Positions 7,873-15,634 of a stretch of DNA of 37,638 nucleotides are shown one piece after another. This DNA is from Candidatus Acetothermia bacterium JdFR-48 (GTDB taxonomy: Bacteria; Bipolaricaulota; Bipolaricaulia; Bipolaricaulales; Bipolaricaulaceae), in the NCBI GenBank assembly GCA_002011425.1, contig MTNJ01000052.1, positions 1-37,638 on the forward strand. Reading direction: 5' to 3'. The translations under genes were made by a program, and so were the position numbers. Each line of letters starts with the position of its first letter. Within the stretch, counting starts at the first letter, position 1. The notes below the pieces were generated by a model. It was not told the DNA's origin and made no database searches. It was given only the letters and a program-made list of their open reading frames with translations.

Positions 7873-9018
7873 ATGAGAAGAACCTTCCTCGCGGTTATTC
7901 TTGTCTCCTTCATCACCCTCGCGGCACCGAAGGAGCCGAAGTTCTTAGCGCCGCTCGAAGAGCTCTACGAGCTCATCAGGTACTACTACTACTGCGTCGA
8001 GGACGTGACCGACAAGGACCTCCTCTACGGGGCGATGAAGGGGATGGTGGAGGCCCTGGGAGATCCCTATTCCGCCTTCTTTACGCCCGAGGAATATAGG
8101 AAATGGCAGGAATCGATCGCGGGAGAGTACACGGGCGTGGGGATGGAGATCACGGTCCGCAAGGGGAAGGTAATCGTCGTGACCCCCTTCCCGGGGACCC
8201 CGGCATATGAAGCGGGGATCCGTCCCGGGGACTGGATCAAAGCCGTGGACGGGACCCCCACTGAAGGACTCTCACTCGAAGAGGTCTCCATGATGATCCG
8301 AGGCCCGGAGGGCACCGAGGTCACCCTTACGATCGTTACGCCCGAGGGAGAAGAGCGAGAAGTAACCCTGGTGCGCGCTCGCATCAAGATCCAGCCAGTC
8401 TTGAGTGAGTACTGGGAGGATAAGGAAATCGGTTACATCCGGATCATCTTTTTCACCGCCCGGACCCCGGCCGAGGTGGGGAAAGCCCTCTATCACCTGC
8501 CCTTGGATGAGATGAAGGGTCTGATCCTGGACCTGCGCAACAACCCTGGAGGGCTTCTCTCCGCGGCGGTGGACGTGGCCAGTTTTTTCATCGACGAAGG
8601 GGTGATCCTGTACGCTCAGGGGCCTGTATACGGCTACCGCCCCTATTACTCTCGTGGAAACGCCTTCCCGAACCTCCCCCTGGTTGTGCTGGTGAACGAA
8701 GGAACTGCCTCTGGCGCGGAGATCGTGGCCGGTGCCATCAAGGACCACGGAGCGGGGGTGCTCGTGGGGCGGAAGACTTTCGGGAAGGGCGTGATCCAGC
8801 AGATTGTGCGCGAATTTCCCGACGGCTCGGCCCTGAAGCTTACCATCGGCGAATACTTCACCCCGGACAAACACCAGGTCCACGAGGTGGGGATCGAGCC
8901 CGACATTTACGTGGGGGCGAGCGAAGAGACTGAAGAGGACCTCGACATAAAGGCCGCCATCGAGTGGATTCTCTCCCAGACGGCGAAGACCGCGGAGGGT
9001 ATCGAGACGGCGCCCTGA
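7873..9018 (+). CDS. ctpA: C-terminal processing peptidase, S41 family (CtpA/Prc)
   Basis: This exported serine protease has a hydrophobic signal segment (residues 4-18), a PDZ domain (about 85-165) and the S41 catalytic domain (about 185-360). The catalytic serine is Ser280 in NEGTASGAE and the general-base lysine Lys305 in KTFGKG, spaced 25 residues apart as in CtpA/CtpB. The substrate-binding strand LRNNPGGLL is present. At 381 residues it is close to a minimal Ctp. It is the last gene of the carbohydrate cluster, 16 bases after the phosphofructokinase gene, and is followed by a very strong hairpin. Confidence 0.93.
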   Translation: MRRTFLAVILVSFITLAAPKEPKFLAPLEELYELIRYYYYCVEDVTDKDLLYGAMKGMVEALGDPYSAFFTPEEYRKWQESIAGEYTGVGMEITVRKGKVIVVTPFPGTPAYEAGIRPGDWIKAVDGTPTEGLSLEEVSMMIRGPEGTEVTLTIVTPEGEEREVTLVRARIKIQPVLSEYWEDKEIGYIRIIFFTARTPAEVGKALYHLPLDEMKGLILDLRNNPGGLLSAAVDVASFFIDEGVILYAQGPVYGYRPYYSRGNAFPNLPLVVLVNEGTASGAEIVAGAIKDHGAGVLVGRKTFGKGVIQQIVREFPDGSALKLTIGEYFTPDKHQVHEVGIEPDIYVGASEETEEDLDIKAAIEWILSQTAKTAEGIETAP

Positions 9019-9032
9019 GGGCAGGACGTCCA

Positions 9033-9081
9033 GAGTTAAGGAAATGGGGCACAGCTAAGCTGTGCCCCATTTCCTTAACTC
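9033..9081. terminator. 24-bp perfect inverted repeat, probable bidirectional terminator
   Basis: The left arm (9033-9056) and right arm (9058-9081) are perfectly complementary over 24 bases with one base between them. In RNA the loop would open to about AGCTAAGCT. It sits 15 bases after the ctpA stop and faces tRNA-Leu, which is transcribed toward it, so it can serve both strands. There is no long T-run, although the right arm has a TTTCCTT stretch. Confidence 0.7.
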
Positions 9082-9107
9082 ATCACCGACCAGACATTAC
9101 ACCTTTG

Positions 9108-9191
9108 TGCGAAGGGCGGGAGTCGAACCCGCACGCCCTTTCGGGCACCGGCTCCTAAGGCCGGCGCGTCTGCCAATTCCGCCACCTTCGC
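9108..9191 (-). tRNA. tRNA-Leu (anticodon TAG)
   Basis: The acceptor stem GCGAAGG (9191-9185) pairs with CCTTCGC (9115-9109), with discriminator A at 9108. The anticodon stem CCGGC/GCCGG holds the loop CTTAGGA, so the anticodon is TAG (codon CUA and other CUN). The variable arm TGCCCGAAAGGGCG and the T-loop GGTTCGACTCC are visible. CCA is not encoded. A TAAAAT box on the minus strand at 9207-9202 lies 10 bases upstream and is a likely -10 element. Confidence 0.95.
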
Positions 9192-9621
9192 TTCCTCCTC
9201 TATTTTACCTCTTCTTTCACCCCCTTCAGGAGTCTCGCGGTCACAAACTCCTCTCCTTGGTAGGGCGGTCTCCCACAACCGAATAAGCTACCCGGCCACA
9301 ATGCCCGGTGAGGAGAGGGTAGTAGTTGAAAAACCCCTCCTCATTTTTCTCGTGCTTCTGTGGGGGGGCATCGAATACTAAACCGCGCAATTTTCGGTTC
9401 TTGAAACACTTTTGCCTGTTCATCTGCACGAATGATCTTGCCGAAAACTCAAACCGCCGAAATATGTGGGGTTCATGTCCCTCATACATGCGCTTGCGGA
9501 GGGGCGGGTCCCAGGGAAAGTCCTGGAATTACGTAACTTCGGTGCGGTCACTTCACGACGACCATGTAAGTTGTGGCATCCCATATCTTTCACCGCTAGA
9601 ATTTCCACAAGGTGATGGAAA
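9192..9621. other. Gene-poor stretch between tRNA-Leu and the rhomboid gene
   Basis: About 430 bases, more AT-rich than the surroundings, with no convincing gene on either strand. It holds the tRNA-Leu promoter, a terminator-like hairpin at 9309-9348 with an alternative stem upstream, a small hairpin near 9510-9526 (CCAGG/CCTGG), and a hairpin over the rhomboid start. It may be a long structured leader of the rhomboid gene. Confidence 0.5.
9309..9348 (+). terminator. Intrinsic-terminator-like hairpin, possibly an attenuator
   Basis: TGAGGAGaGGGT (9309-9320) pairs with ACCCCTCCTCA (9333-9343), followed by a TTTTT run. No gene lies directly upstream on the plus strand. CTACCC (9288-9293) could pair instead with GGGTAG (9318-9323), which overlaps the terminator's 5' arm, as in an antiterminator/terminator pair. 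Confidence 0.5.
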
Positions 9622-9623
9622 TT
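9600..9623 (+). promoter_or_regulatory. Hairpin enclosing the rhomboid ribosome binding site
   Basis: AATTTCC (9600-9606) pairs with GGAAATT (9617-9623). The loop carries the Shine-Dalgarno sequence AAGGTGAT, and the 3' arm includes the first two bases of the TTG start codon. Such a structure could modulate initiation. Confidence 0.4.
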
Positions 9624-10482
9624 GTTTCCGCTTAGGGATTCACAGCCGCGGTGGAAGACGCCCTATGTGGTCATCGGCCTCATCACTTTAAACGTCCTCG
9701 TCTTCTTCGTCGAGCTCGTGCACTCGCCGGACGAGGTACGCTTCGTGAACCTCCTCCCATGGTACGAGGAATTCGGGAAGTTGCCTCCCTGGACCAAGGA
9801 GAGCGTCTTCTTCAGGCTCTTCGGCGCCCGAGCCGATCGTTTTCCCATCTCCGAACGGGATTACTTCATCATCCAGTGGGGGTTAGTGCCGGCAGAGTTT
9901 TGGTCCGGAAAAGATCTCCCTCCCGCGATCCCTATTCCCATCTTCCTTGTGGTCCTTACCTCCATGTTCCTCCACGGGGGCTGGTTTCACCTCATCGGCA
10001 ATATGTGGTACCTGTGGCTCTTCGGCGACAACGTGGAGTGGGCCATGGGAAGCGTGCGCTTCATCTTGTTTTATATCTTGTGCGGGCTGGGGGCGGCATT
10101 TGCCCAGATGGTGGTGGCCCCAAGGTCCATGGTCCCCATGGTGGGAGCCTCGGGGGCGATTTCTGGGGTAATGGGAGCGTACCTCGTCCTCTTCCCTTGG
10201 TCCCGAATCCTCACCCTGGTCCCATTTTTCTTCTTCTACTACTTCATGGAGCTTCCAGCAATCCTCTTCTTGGGTTTTTGGTTCTTCTTACAACTCTTTT
10301 CGGCCCTGGGGAGTATCAGCATGATTGACCTCGGTGGGGTGGCGTGGTTCGCACACCTAGGCGGTTTCATCACCGGGGCCGTCCTCGTCTTCCCCCTCAA
10401 GCGGAGGTGGGTGACACCGGGGCTCCTCAGGTGGTGGCGTGTCCGTCGCCACTATAGGCCCCCTTGGGGTTGGTGGCCATAA
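9622..10482 (+). CDS. Rhomboid family intramembrane serine protease
   Basis: The 286-residue multi-spanning membrane protein should cleave transmembrane substrates within the bilayer. It has the catalytic GASG motif (Ser177), the partner His245 in AWFAHLGG, and the conserved first-helix segment HLIGNMWYLWLFG (123-135). The N-terminus FPLRDSQPRWKTPYV matches the usual family opening closely, which supports the unusual TTG start at 9622; AAGGTGAT lies five bases upstream. An extra hydrophobic stretch, LVPFFFFYYFMELP, separates the core helices. The 3' end overlaps the start of rnhB. Substrates are unknown. Confidence 0.92.
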   Translation: MFPLRDSQPRWKTPYVVIGLITLNVLVFFVELVHSPDEVRFVNLLPWYEEFGKLPPWTKESVFFRLFGARADRFPISERDYFIIQWGLVPAEFWSGKDLPPAIPIPIFLVVLTSMFLHGGWFHLIGNMWYLWLFGDNVEWAMGSVRFILFYILCGLGAAFAQMVVAPRSMVPMVGASGAISGVMGAYLVLFPWSRILTLVPFFFFYYFMELPAILFLGFWFFLQLFSALGSISMIDLGGVAWFAHLGGFITGAVLVFPLKRRWVTPGLLRWWRVRRHYRPPWGWWP

Positions 10483-11120
10483 GGATCCTGGGAATTGACG
10501 AGGCCGGAAGGGGGGCACTGTTTGGCCCCCTGATCGTGGCCGGGGTCCTTGCGGCGGGGGATGACCTCGAGCGCCTACGAAAAAAGGGAGCGTCCGACTC
10601 CAAGGCAGTTCCCCGGGAAAGGCGCAAGGATATCCTCCTCGGGTTGCGCGGGCTTTTCCTGGGTGCGCGGGTCCGGATCATATGTCCTCAGGAAATAGAC
10701 GAGAAAAGTCTCACCGCCCTCGAGCTCACCGCCGCGGCGGAGCTCATCGATCGCCTCGCGCCGGACGTGGTTGTCCTCGACTCGCCTGTTTCCCCCCGCG
10801 CGATCCCACGGTTCACCGAGAATCTCGTGCGGGAACTTGTCCGGTTAGGTGTGGAACGTCCCGAGATCACCGTTGTTCCCAAGGCGGACCGGGATTTCCC
10901 CATAGTGGGAGCGGCCTCCCTCCTCGCCAAGGTAACTCGTGACGCCTACGTGGTGCACCTGCGGCGGCTCTACGGGGACTTCGGCTGGGGATATCCCGGC
11001 GAGGAGGTCGCGGTGCGCTTTCTCCGCACCTGGTGGGAAGATCACGGAGACCTCCCTTCCATCTGCCGGCGCAAGTGGGCCACGGCACGCCGGCTCCTCA
11101 CCCCCGAGCTCGGTCTTTAA
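10473..11120 (+). CDS. rnhB: Ribonuclease HII
   Basis: RNase HII cuts RNA in RNA-DNA hybrids and removes misincorporated ribonucleotides. Signatures are [15 protein letters not shown] (catalytic Asp9 and Glu10), [11 protein letters not shown] for the SDSK motif, a conserved Asp in VVLDSP, and [20 protein letters not shown] with the fourth acidic residue. The 215-residue length is typical. GTG 10473 is preferred; TTG codons at 10464 and 10470 are in-frame alternatives. It overlaps the rhomboid gene, so translation is probably coupled. Confidence 0.92.
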   Translation: MAIRILGIDEAGRGALFGPLIVAGVLAAGDDLERLRKKGASDSKAVPRERRKDILLGLRGLFLGARVRIICPQEIDEKSLTALELTAAAELIDRLAPDVVVLDSPVSPRAIPRFTENLVRELVRLGVERPEITVVPKADRDFPIVGAASLLAKVTRDAYVVHLRRLYGDFGWGYPGEEVAVRFLRTWWEDHGDLPSICRRKWATARRLLTPELGL

Positions 11121-11150
11121 GGTCCTTTGCGGCAAAAGAAGCGAAAGGAC

Positions 11151-11179
11151 TTGCAAATGTGGGCCCGAATGGGCAAAAT
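11151..11179 (+). promoter_or_regulatory. Promoter for rpmH-infB
   Basis: TTGCAA (11151-11156), a 17-base spacer and CAAAAT (11174-11179) form a reasonable sigma70-type promoter. The predicted start near 11186 leaves about 23 bases before the rpmH ATG, enough for its ribosome binding site. Just upstream, GTCCTTT and AAAGGAC (within 11121-11150) can form a stem after rnhB. Confidence 0.5.
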
Positions 11180-11208
11180 CCCGGGAGCATTCCTTCGAGG
11201 AGGTAGAA

Positions 11209-11349
11209 ATGCCGAAGCGCACATATCAACCGCATCGCAGGCGTCGTAAGCGCACCCACGGTTTCCTCGCGCGTATGAGCACCCCCGGCGGCCGGGCGGT
11301 GATCGCCAGGCGTCGTCGTAAGGGCCGGTGGCGGCTCACTCCTAGTTGA
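11209..11349 (+). CDS. rpmH: Ribosomal protein bL34
   Basis: The 46-residue, strongly basic protein is a component of the large ribosomal subunit. The sequence begins [20 protein letters not shown] and continues [19 protein letters not shown], an almost complete match to bL34. AGGAGG stands just upstream of the ATG. In most bacteria rpmH is followed by rnpA; here rnpA is absent and infB follows after 35 bases. Confidence 0.97.
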   Translation: MPKRTYQPHRRRRKRTHGFLARMSTPGGRAVIARRRRKGRWRLTPS

Positions 11350-11384
11350 AGGAAGCGCACTTGAGAAAGTGAGGGAAGCGGCCG

Positions 11385-13172
11385 TTGGCGAGGAAAAGGG
11401 TTTATGAGATAGCACGCGAGCTTGGGATAACCTCCCGGGAGCTCCTCAAGGTCCTCGAGGAGCTCGGCATGGAGGGCCTCCGCGCCGTCAGTACCGTGAG
11501 CGAGGAAGAGGCCCAGGTGATAAAGGATCTCCTCCTCGAACATGCGGGCAAAGCGGAGGCCCCGGCGCCGGAAATGCCGGCGAGAGGGGAGACGCCCGCC
11601 GAGACGGGGGCCCCCGTGGAAGTGGCCGCGGAAGAGAGGGAAGCTCCCCCCAAAGAAGAGAAGAAGGGGATGCCCCGACCCCCGGTGGTGGCGGTTTTGG
11701 GCCACATCGATCACGGAAAGACCACCCTCCTCGACACCATCCGCAAGACGAAGGTGGCCGAACGGGAGGCCGGGGGGATTACCCAATCCATTGGGGCTTA
11801 CCAGGTGAACTATAACGGCCGCACCATTACCTTCGTCGACACTCCAGGCCACCGGGCGTTCACCGCCATGCGGGCCCGCGGCGCGCAGGTGACCGACATC
11901 GCCATCTTGGTAGTGGCCGCCGACGACGGCGTCATGGCCCAGACCGTCGAAGCCATCGACCACATCAAGGCCGCCGAGGTCCCCATGATTGTGGCCATCA
12001 ATAAGATCGACAAACCCAATGCCAACCCCGACAAGGTGCGACAGCAGCTCGCTGATATGGGGTTCGTGCCGGAGGAATGGGGTGGAGACACCATCATGGT
12101 CCCCATCTCCGCCCTCAAGGGTGACGGGGTCGACGAGCTCCTGGAGATGATCCTCCTCGTCGCGGACCTTCAAGACATCCGGGGCGACCCGAAGGGGGAG
12201 CTCGAGGCATGGGTGATTGAGTCTCACCTCGACCCTGCTCGGGGCCCCGAGGCGACGGTCATCGTAAAGAACGGGACGCTCCGGGTTCGGGACGTGATCG
12301 TGGTGGGGACGACCTGGGGCCGGATCCGGGCGTTGGTCGACCACCAGGGGAACCAGATCAAGGAGGCGACACCGGGGATGCCGGCCCAGATCCTTGGCTT
12401 GAACGATGTCCCCCAGCCCGGCGAGCGAGTCGAGCGGGTCAAGAGCCCCAAGGAGGCAGAGAAGCTCGTCTCCAAACGCATCGAAGTCCAGAGGAGGCCG
12501 CCGGAGTCCCGGTTCCCGCGTACGTTCGAGGAGCTCTTCGCCCAGAAAGAGAGGAAGAGGCTGAAGCTCGTCCTCAAGGCTGCCACCGTGGGGGCGCTGG
12601 AAGCGGCGAAACTGGAACTCGGGATGATACACATCGAGCATGTGGACATCGAGCTTCTCCACGCCGGGGTCGGCCCCATCACCGAGTCCGACATCCTGCT
12701 CGCCGCCTCGGTGGAGGGAGGTGAGCCCCTGGTGATAGGCTTCGGGGTCAGGGTCGACCCCAAGGCCAGGAAAGTCGTCGAGCAATACGGAGTCCCCGTG
12801 CGGACCTACGAGATTATCTACGACCTTATACAGGACATCGAACGGGCAGGGAAGATGCTCCTCGGCCCCCAGTACGTGGAGACGAAGGTGGGTGAGGCTG
12901 AAGTCCTGCGCACCTTCAAAGTCTCCGGCGTGGGAGTGGTGGCTGGGTGCCGCGTGCGCTCCGGAAAAGTGATCAGGAACGGAAAAGTCAAGGTCCTCCG
13001 TGAAGGCCAAGAGGTCTTTACTGGCGAGATCGCCTCCCTGAAGCACTTTGCCCAGGACGTCCAGGAGATGAGGGAAGGACAGGAATGTGGCATCCGCATC
13101 AAGGACTTCGACAAGTTCAAGCCCGGCGACATCCTGGAGGTCTACGAGGTCAAGGTGATCCAGCCCGCTTGA
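11385..13172 (+). CDS. infB: Translation initiation factor IF-2
   Basis: IF-2 is the GTPase that brings initiator tRNA to the ribosome. The 595-residue protein has the N-terminal IF2 module ([17 protein letters not shown]), a short charged linker (about 55-97), then the G domain with GHIDHGKTT (106-114), DTPGH and NKID, and the C-terminal domains. It is a short form, since the linker is only about 45 residues. TTG 11385 follows GAGGGA by 8 bases. It starts the classic infB-ylxP-rbfA order. A GCCCGC/GCGGGC hairpin (13163-13178) covers its stop codon. Confidence 0.97.
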   Translation: MARKRVYEIARELGITSRELLKVLEELGMEGLRAVSTVSEEEAQVIKDLLLEHAGKAEAPAPEMPARGETPAETGAPVEVAAEEREAPPKEEKKGMPRPPVVAVLGHIDHGKTTLLDTIRKTKVAEREAGGITQSIGAYQVNYNGRTITFVDTPGHRAFTAMRARGAQVTDIAILVVAADDGVMAQTVEAIDHIKAAEVPMIVAINKIDKPNANPDKVRQQLADMGFVPEEWGGDTIMVPISALKGDGVDELLEMILLVADLQDIRGDPKGELEAWVIESHLDPARGPEATVIVKNGTLRVRDVIVVGTTWGRIRALVDHQGNQIKEATPGMPAQILGLNDVPQPGERVERVKSPKEAEKLVSKRIEVQRRPPESRFPRTFEELFAQKERKRLKLVLKAATVGALEAAKLELGMIHIEHVDIELLHAGVGPITESDILLAASVEGGEPLVIGFGVRVDPKARKVVEQYGVPVRTYEIIYDLIQDIERAGKMLLGPQYVETKVGEAEVLRTFKVSGVGVVAGCRVRSGKVIRNGKVKVLREGQEVFTGEIASLKHFAQDVQEMREGQECGIRIKDFDKFKPGDILEVYEVKVIQPA

Positions 13173-13178
13173 GCGGGC
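13163..13178 (+). promoter_or_regulatory. Small hairpin over the infB stop codon
   Basis: GCCCGC (13163-13168) and GCGGGC (13173-13178) form a 6-bp stem with loop TTGA. It spans the infB TGA stop and lies six bases before the ylxP ATG. Without a T-run it is not a terminator; it may affect translation coupling. Confidence 0.3.
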
Positions 13179-13183
13179 GAGCG

Positions 13184-13462
13184 ATGCACATAAGGCTCCT
13201 CGAGGTGCGGCTTAGGCTCTACCGCGTCGCGAGCATCAAGGAACGTCGCTCGGTGGTAGACGGTTTGATCGGGCGCTTGCGGCGCCAGTTCAATGTTTCC
13301 GTGGCGGAAGTCCCCTCGGACGAGCGTGACCTCGTGATCCTGGCCATGGCGAACGTCTCGAGCGACGGAGCCTATGCCGACGGGATGATGGAGGAGATCC
13401 TCGAGCGACTCGAGAGCTCGCGGGACTTTTATGTAGAAGATCACAGGCTGGAGGTGCTCTGA
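13184..13462 (+). CDS. ylxP: DUF503 family protein (YlxP-like)
   Basis: The 92-residue protein matches the YlxP/DUF503 family, a small ferredoxin-like-fold protein usually encoded between infB and rbfA and thought to act in ribosome biology. The typical opening HIRLLEVRLRLYRVASIKERRSVV and the segment FNVSVAEV are visible. ATG 13184 lies 11 bases after the infB stop. The TGA stop overlaps the rbfA ATG by one base. Position between infB and rbfA strongly supports the call. Confidence 0.9.
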   Translation: MHIRLLEVRLRLYRVASIKERRSVVDGLIGRLRRQFNVSVAEVPSDERDLVILAMANVSSDGAYADGMMEEILERLESSRDFYVEDHRLEVL

Positions 13463-13776
13463 TGAACCCCCGGGCTAAAGCGCGGATCGAGGCGGAGATC
13501 CAGCGGGAGCTTTCCGACATCATCGCAACTGAGGCCAAGGACCCGGTCCTTAAGCAGGCGCTCCCGGATATTGTGGGGGTAGAGCTCTCCCACAACGGCC
13601 AGCGGGCCACTGTCTACGTCTTCGCCGGGGACGAGGGGACCCGAGAGGAGGTCCTCGCCGCCTTCGCCAAGGATGCGGGGTTTCTTCGCACCGAGCTCGC
13701 CCATCGGATAAGGCTCCGTCGTGTCCCCGCCCTGCGCTTCGCCTGGAAAGACCCCCTGGAGAGGCGGCCCCGGTGA
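13462..13776 (+). CDS. rbfA: Ribosome-binding factor A
   Basis: RbfA helps mature the 30S subunit, acting near 16S rRNA helix 1. The 104-residue protein shows the family pattern: RIEAEIQRELSDIIATEAKDP near the N-terminus, then a KH-like beta-alpha-beta unit and the closing LRTELAHRIRLRRVPALRF. It starts on the ATG that overlaps the ylxP stop, and its own TGA overlaps the GTG of the next gene. Confidence 0.93.
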   Translation: MNPRAKARIEAEIQRELSDIIATEAKDPVLKQALPDIVGVELSHNGQRATVYVFAGDEGTREEVLAAFAKDAGFLRTELAHRIRLRRVPALRFAWKDPLERRPR

Positions 13777-14957
13777 CCTCCATCCCGGTCCTCGTTCTCG
13801 GTTCCCCCCTGCACGGAGATCGCGCCCGATTGGTAAAGGAAATCTTCTCCCATTGGGAAGTGTTGGCGAGAGAGTTTCGGCCTGCACCGGCCGATGAAAT
13901 CCACGGAGAACCCCTCAAATTCGTGCTCCTCCTCACCGGGGGGACGGAACACGAGCTCCTGCGCTTCGCGGATGAGCTCGGGGGACCCTTCGTCGTCCTC
14001 TCCCACCCGGGGCACAATTCACTCCCAGCGGCCCTAGAGGCGGTAGCGGCGCTCACGGAGCGGCGGACGCGGGTAGAACTCTTACATCTAGGAGACCGTG
14101 AAGCCCCGGTGCGCCTGGGGCTCCTTGTCCGGGCTGCGGCCCTGGCCCGGGACCTCCGGGGGAAGCGCGTGGGGATAATCGGGAAGCCGTCCCCGTGGCT
14201 CGTCGTCAGCTTGCCCGAACTTCCCGCCCTGGAGGAGAAGCTCGGCCTCTCTTTCACCGAGATCTCGCTCGAGAGGGTGGAACCCCTGCCGGTCGACGAA
14301 CTGCCCGCCGGTGAACGGGTAGAACCAGGAGAAGAGGAGCTTCTGATGGGGGCTGGGGTCTATGCAGCGCTGCGGGAGATCGTCGCGGAGGAGAACCTGG
14401 ATGCCTTCACAATCGCCTGCTTCGGGCTCCTGCCCCGGCGGATGACGGCCTGTTGGGCCCTGGCGCGGCTCGCCTGTGAAGGGGTCCCTGCGGGCTGTGA
14501 GGGCGATATCGCCTCCTTGATCGCCCTACTGATCGCTCAGGTCCTCACCGGAGGGCCGGGCTTCCTGGCGAACCCTGCGGACATAGACCCTGAGAGGGAG
14601 CGAATGGTCCTCGCCCATTGCACTGTGCCTCTCTCGCTCGTCGAGGGGTACCGGTTTCGGAGCCACTTCGAGTCCGGGCTCGGCCTGTCGGTGGCGGGGG
14701 TGCTCGCGGAGGGGCCCTATACCCTCGTGCGCCTCGGGGGGCGGCGGCTCGAGCGGGGATTCTTCGTGGAGGGTTCAGTTCTCCCGGAGGAAATGGGGCG
14801 GGAGGACCTCTGTCGCACCCAGGTGGTCTTCAAGGCCCCGAAGGGGGCATTGCGCAAGCTCCTCCGGGAGCCCATGGGGAACCATCACGTCCTCATCCCC
14901 GGCCACCACCGGGCCGTCCTCGAGACGTTCCACGCGCTCTTCCTCGCCGAGCCTTAG
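13773..14957 (+). CDS. L-fucose/L-arabinose isomerase-like protein
   Basis: The 394-residue protein resembles the L-fucose isomerase-like superfamily, metal-dependent ketol isomerases. The C-terminal half carries its usual features: LARLACEGVPAGCEGDIASL, FLANPADID, MVLAHCTVPLSL and FRSHFESGLGLSVAG. The EGD and HC motifs lie where the fold places metal and active-site residues. The N-terminal half is a Rossmann-like segment (VLVLGSPLHG, LLTGGTEHELLRF, GKRVGIIGKPSPWL). GTG 13773 overlaps the rbfA stop by four bases, an odd partner for a ribosome-maturation gene. The sugar substrate is unknown, and some members may not be isomerases at all. Confidence 0.75.
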   Translation: MTSIPVLVLGSPLHGDRARLVKEIFSHWEVLAREFRPAPADEIHGEPLKFVLLLTGGTEHELLRFADELGGPFVVLSHPGHNSLPAALEAVAALTERRTRVELLHLGDREAPVRLGLLVRAAALARDLRGKRVGIIGKPSPWLVVSLPELPALEEKLGLSFTEISLERVEPLPVDELPAGERVEPGEEELLMGAGVYAALREIVAEENLDAFTIACFGLLPRRMTACWALARLACEGVPAGCEGDIASLIALLIAQVLTGGPGFLANPADIDPERERMVLAHCTVPLSLVEGYRFRSHFESGLGLSVAGVLAEGPYTLVRLGGRRLERGFFVEGSVLPEEMGREDLCRTQVVFKAPKGALRKLLREPMGNHHVLIPGHHRAVLETFHALFLAEP

Positions 14958-15550
14958 GTCTCCTTCCGTAGCCGGTAGAGGCGCACGAGGCCCCGTTTGT
15001 CCAGGCACTCCTCTGAAATGACCTCTAACCCCGTCTGCGGGAAGAGCTCCCACGTGCGCTTGGCGAAGTGGGGAGCGACGAGATCGAGGATTCTCCCCAA
15101 ACCTCCATCGTAGGGCCTCACGTGTTCCAAGAGCCGCGCTTCACCGGAGGGGGAGAGGACACGCCTAATCTCCACCAACGCCAACACGGGTTCCCGCACC
15201 GAGCAGAGGACGAAGCTCCCCACGACATACTCGAAGCTCCCGTCGGGGAAAGGGAGGGCGTGGACGTCAGCTCGGACGAGCTCCACCCCGGCCCCCAGGC
15301 GTGTGGCCCTGCGGCGTGCCCGGGTAAGCATTCCCCCGCCCAAGTCCACGGCCACCACCCGCGTCCCCGGGGGGTAGAACGGGAGATTCGCACCGGTGCC
15401 GACCCCGATCTCGAGTACTTTCCCCGAGACCCCTTCCCACAGGGACGCTCGCCACCGCCTCCCCCACACGGCCTCCAGGGGCCACATGAAGAGGTCATAG
15501 GCCGCTGCCCCCGCCATGTCCAGAACCTTTCTCAACTTGCGGATTGGCAT
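14954..15550 (-). CDS. Class I SAM-dependent methyltransferase (UbiE/PmtA-like)
   Basis: The 198-residue protein has the SAM-binding motif I VLEIGVGTGANL (45-56), an acidic motif II VVAVDLG, motif III ELVRADVHALPFPDGSFEYVV and the post-motif LSPSGEARLLEHVRP. The pattern resembles phosphatidylethanolamine or quinone-precursor methyltransferases, but the substrate cannot be told. The short N-terminal amphipathic segment (DMAGAAAYDLFMWPLEAVW) could contact membranes. The 3' end overlaps the end of the isomerase gene on the other strand by four bases. ATG 15550 has no clear ribosome binding site. Confidence 0.85.
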   Translation of the reverse strand: MPIRKLRKVLDMAGAAAYDLFMWPLEAVWGRRWRASLWEGVSGKVLEIGVGTGANLPFYPPGTRVVAVDLGGGMLTRARRRATRLGAGVELVRADVHALPFPDGSFEYVVGSFVLCSVREPVLALVEIRRVLSPSGEARLLEHVRPYDGGLGRILDLVAPHFAKRTWELFPQTGLEVISEECLDKRGLVRLYRLRKET

Positions 15551-15580
15551 CGGGAGAAGTGTTGCCCCGCCGGACTACAG

Positions 15581-15610
15581 ATAAAAGGGGGCCGCACACG
15601 CAGCCCCCTT
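15581..15610 (-). terminator. Intrinsic terminator after the vWA/RTX/PKD gene
   Basis: On the minus strand AAGGGGGC (15610-15603) pairs with GCCCCCTT (15592-15585), followed by TTAT. The stem is 8 bp and GC-rich and sits 25 bases past the stop codon. Confidence 0.75.
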
Positions 15611-15634
15611 CCGATCCTCCATATCGGCCCTGCC

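Noticed and set aside
9326..9691. 121-codon plus-strand open frame before the rhomboid gene
   Set aside because: It has no family resemblance, runs through the terminator-like hairpin region and overlaps the well-supported rhomboid start in another frame.
11226..13046. 606-codon minus-strand open frame opposite rpmH and infB
   Set aside because: It mirrors infB codon bias and shows no domain; infB is unambiguous.
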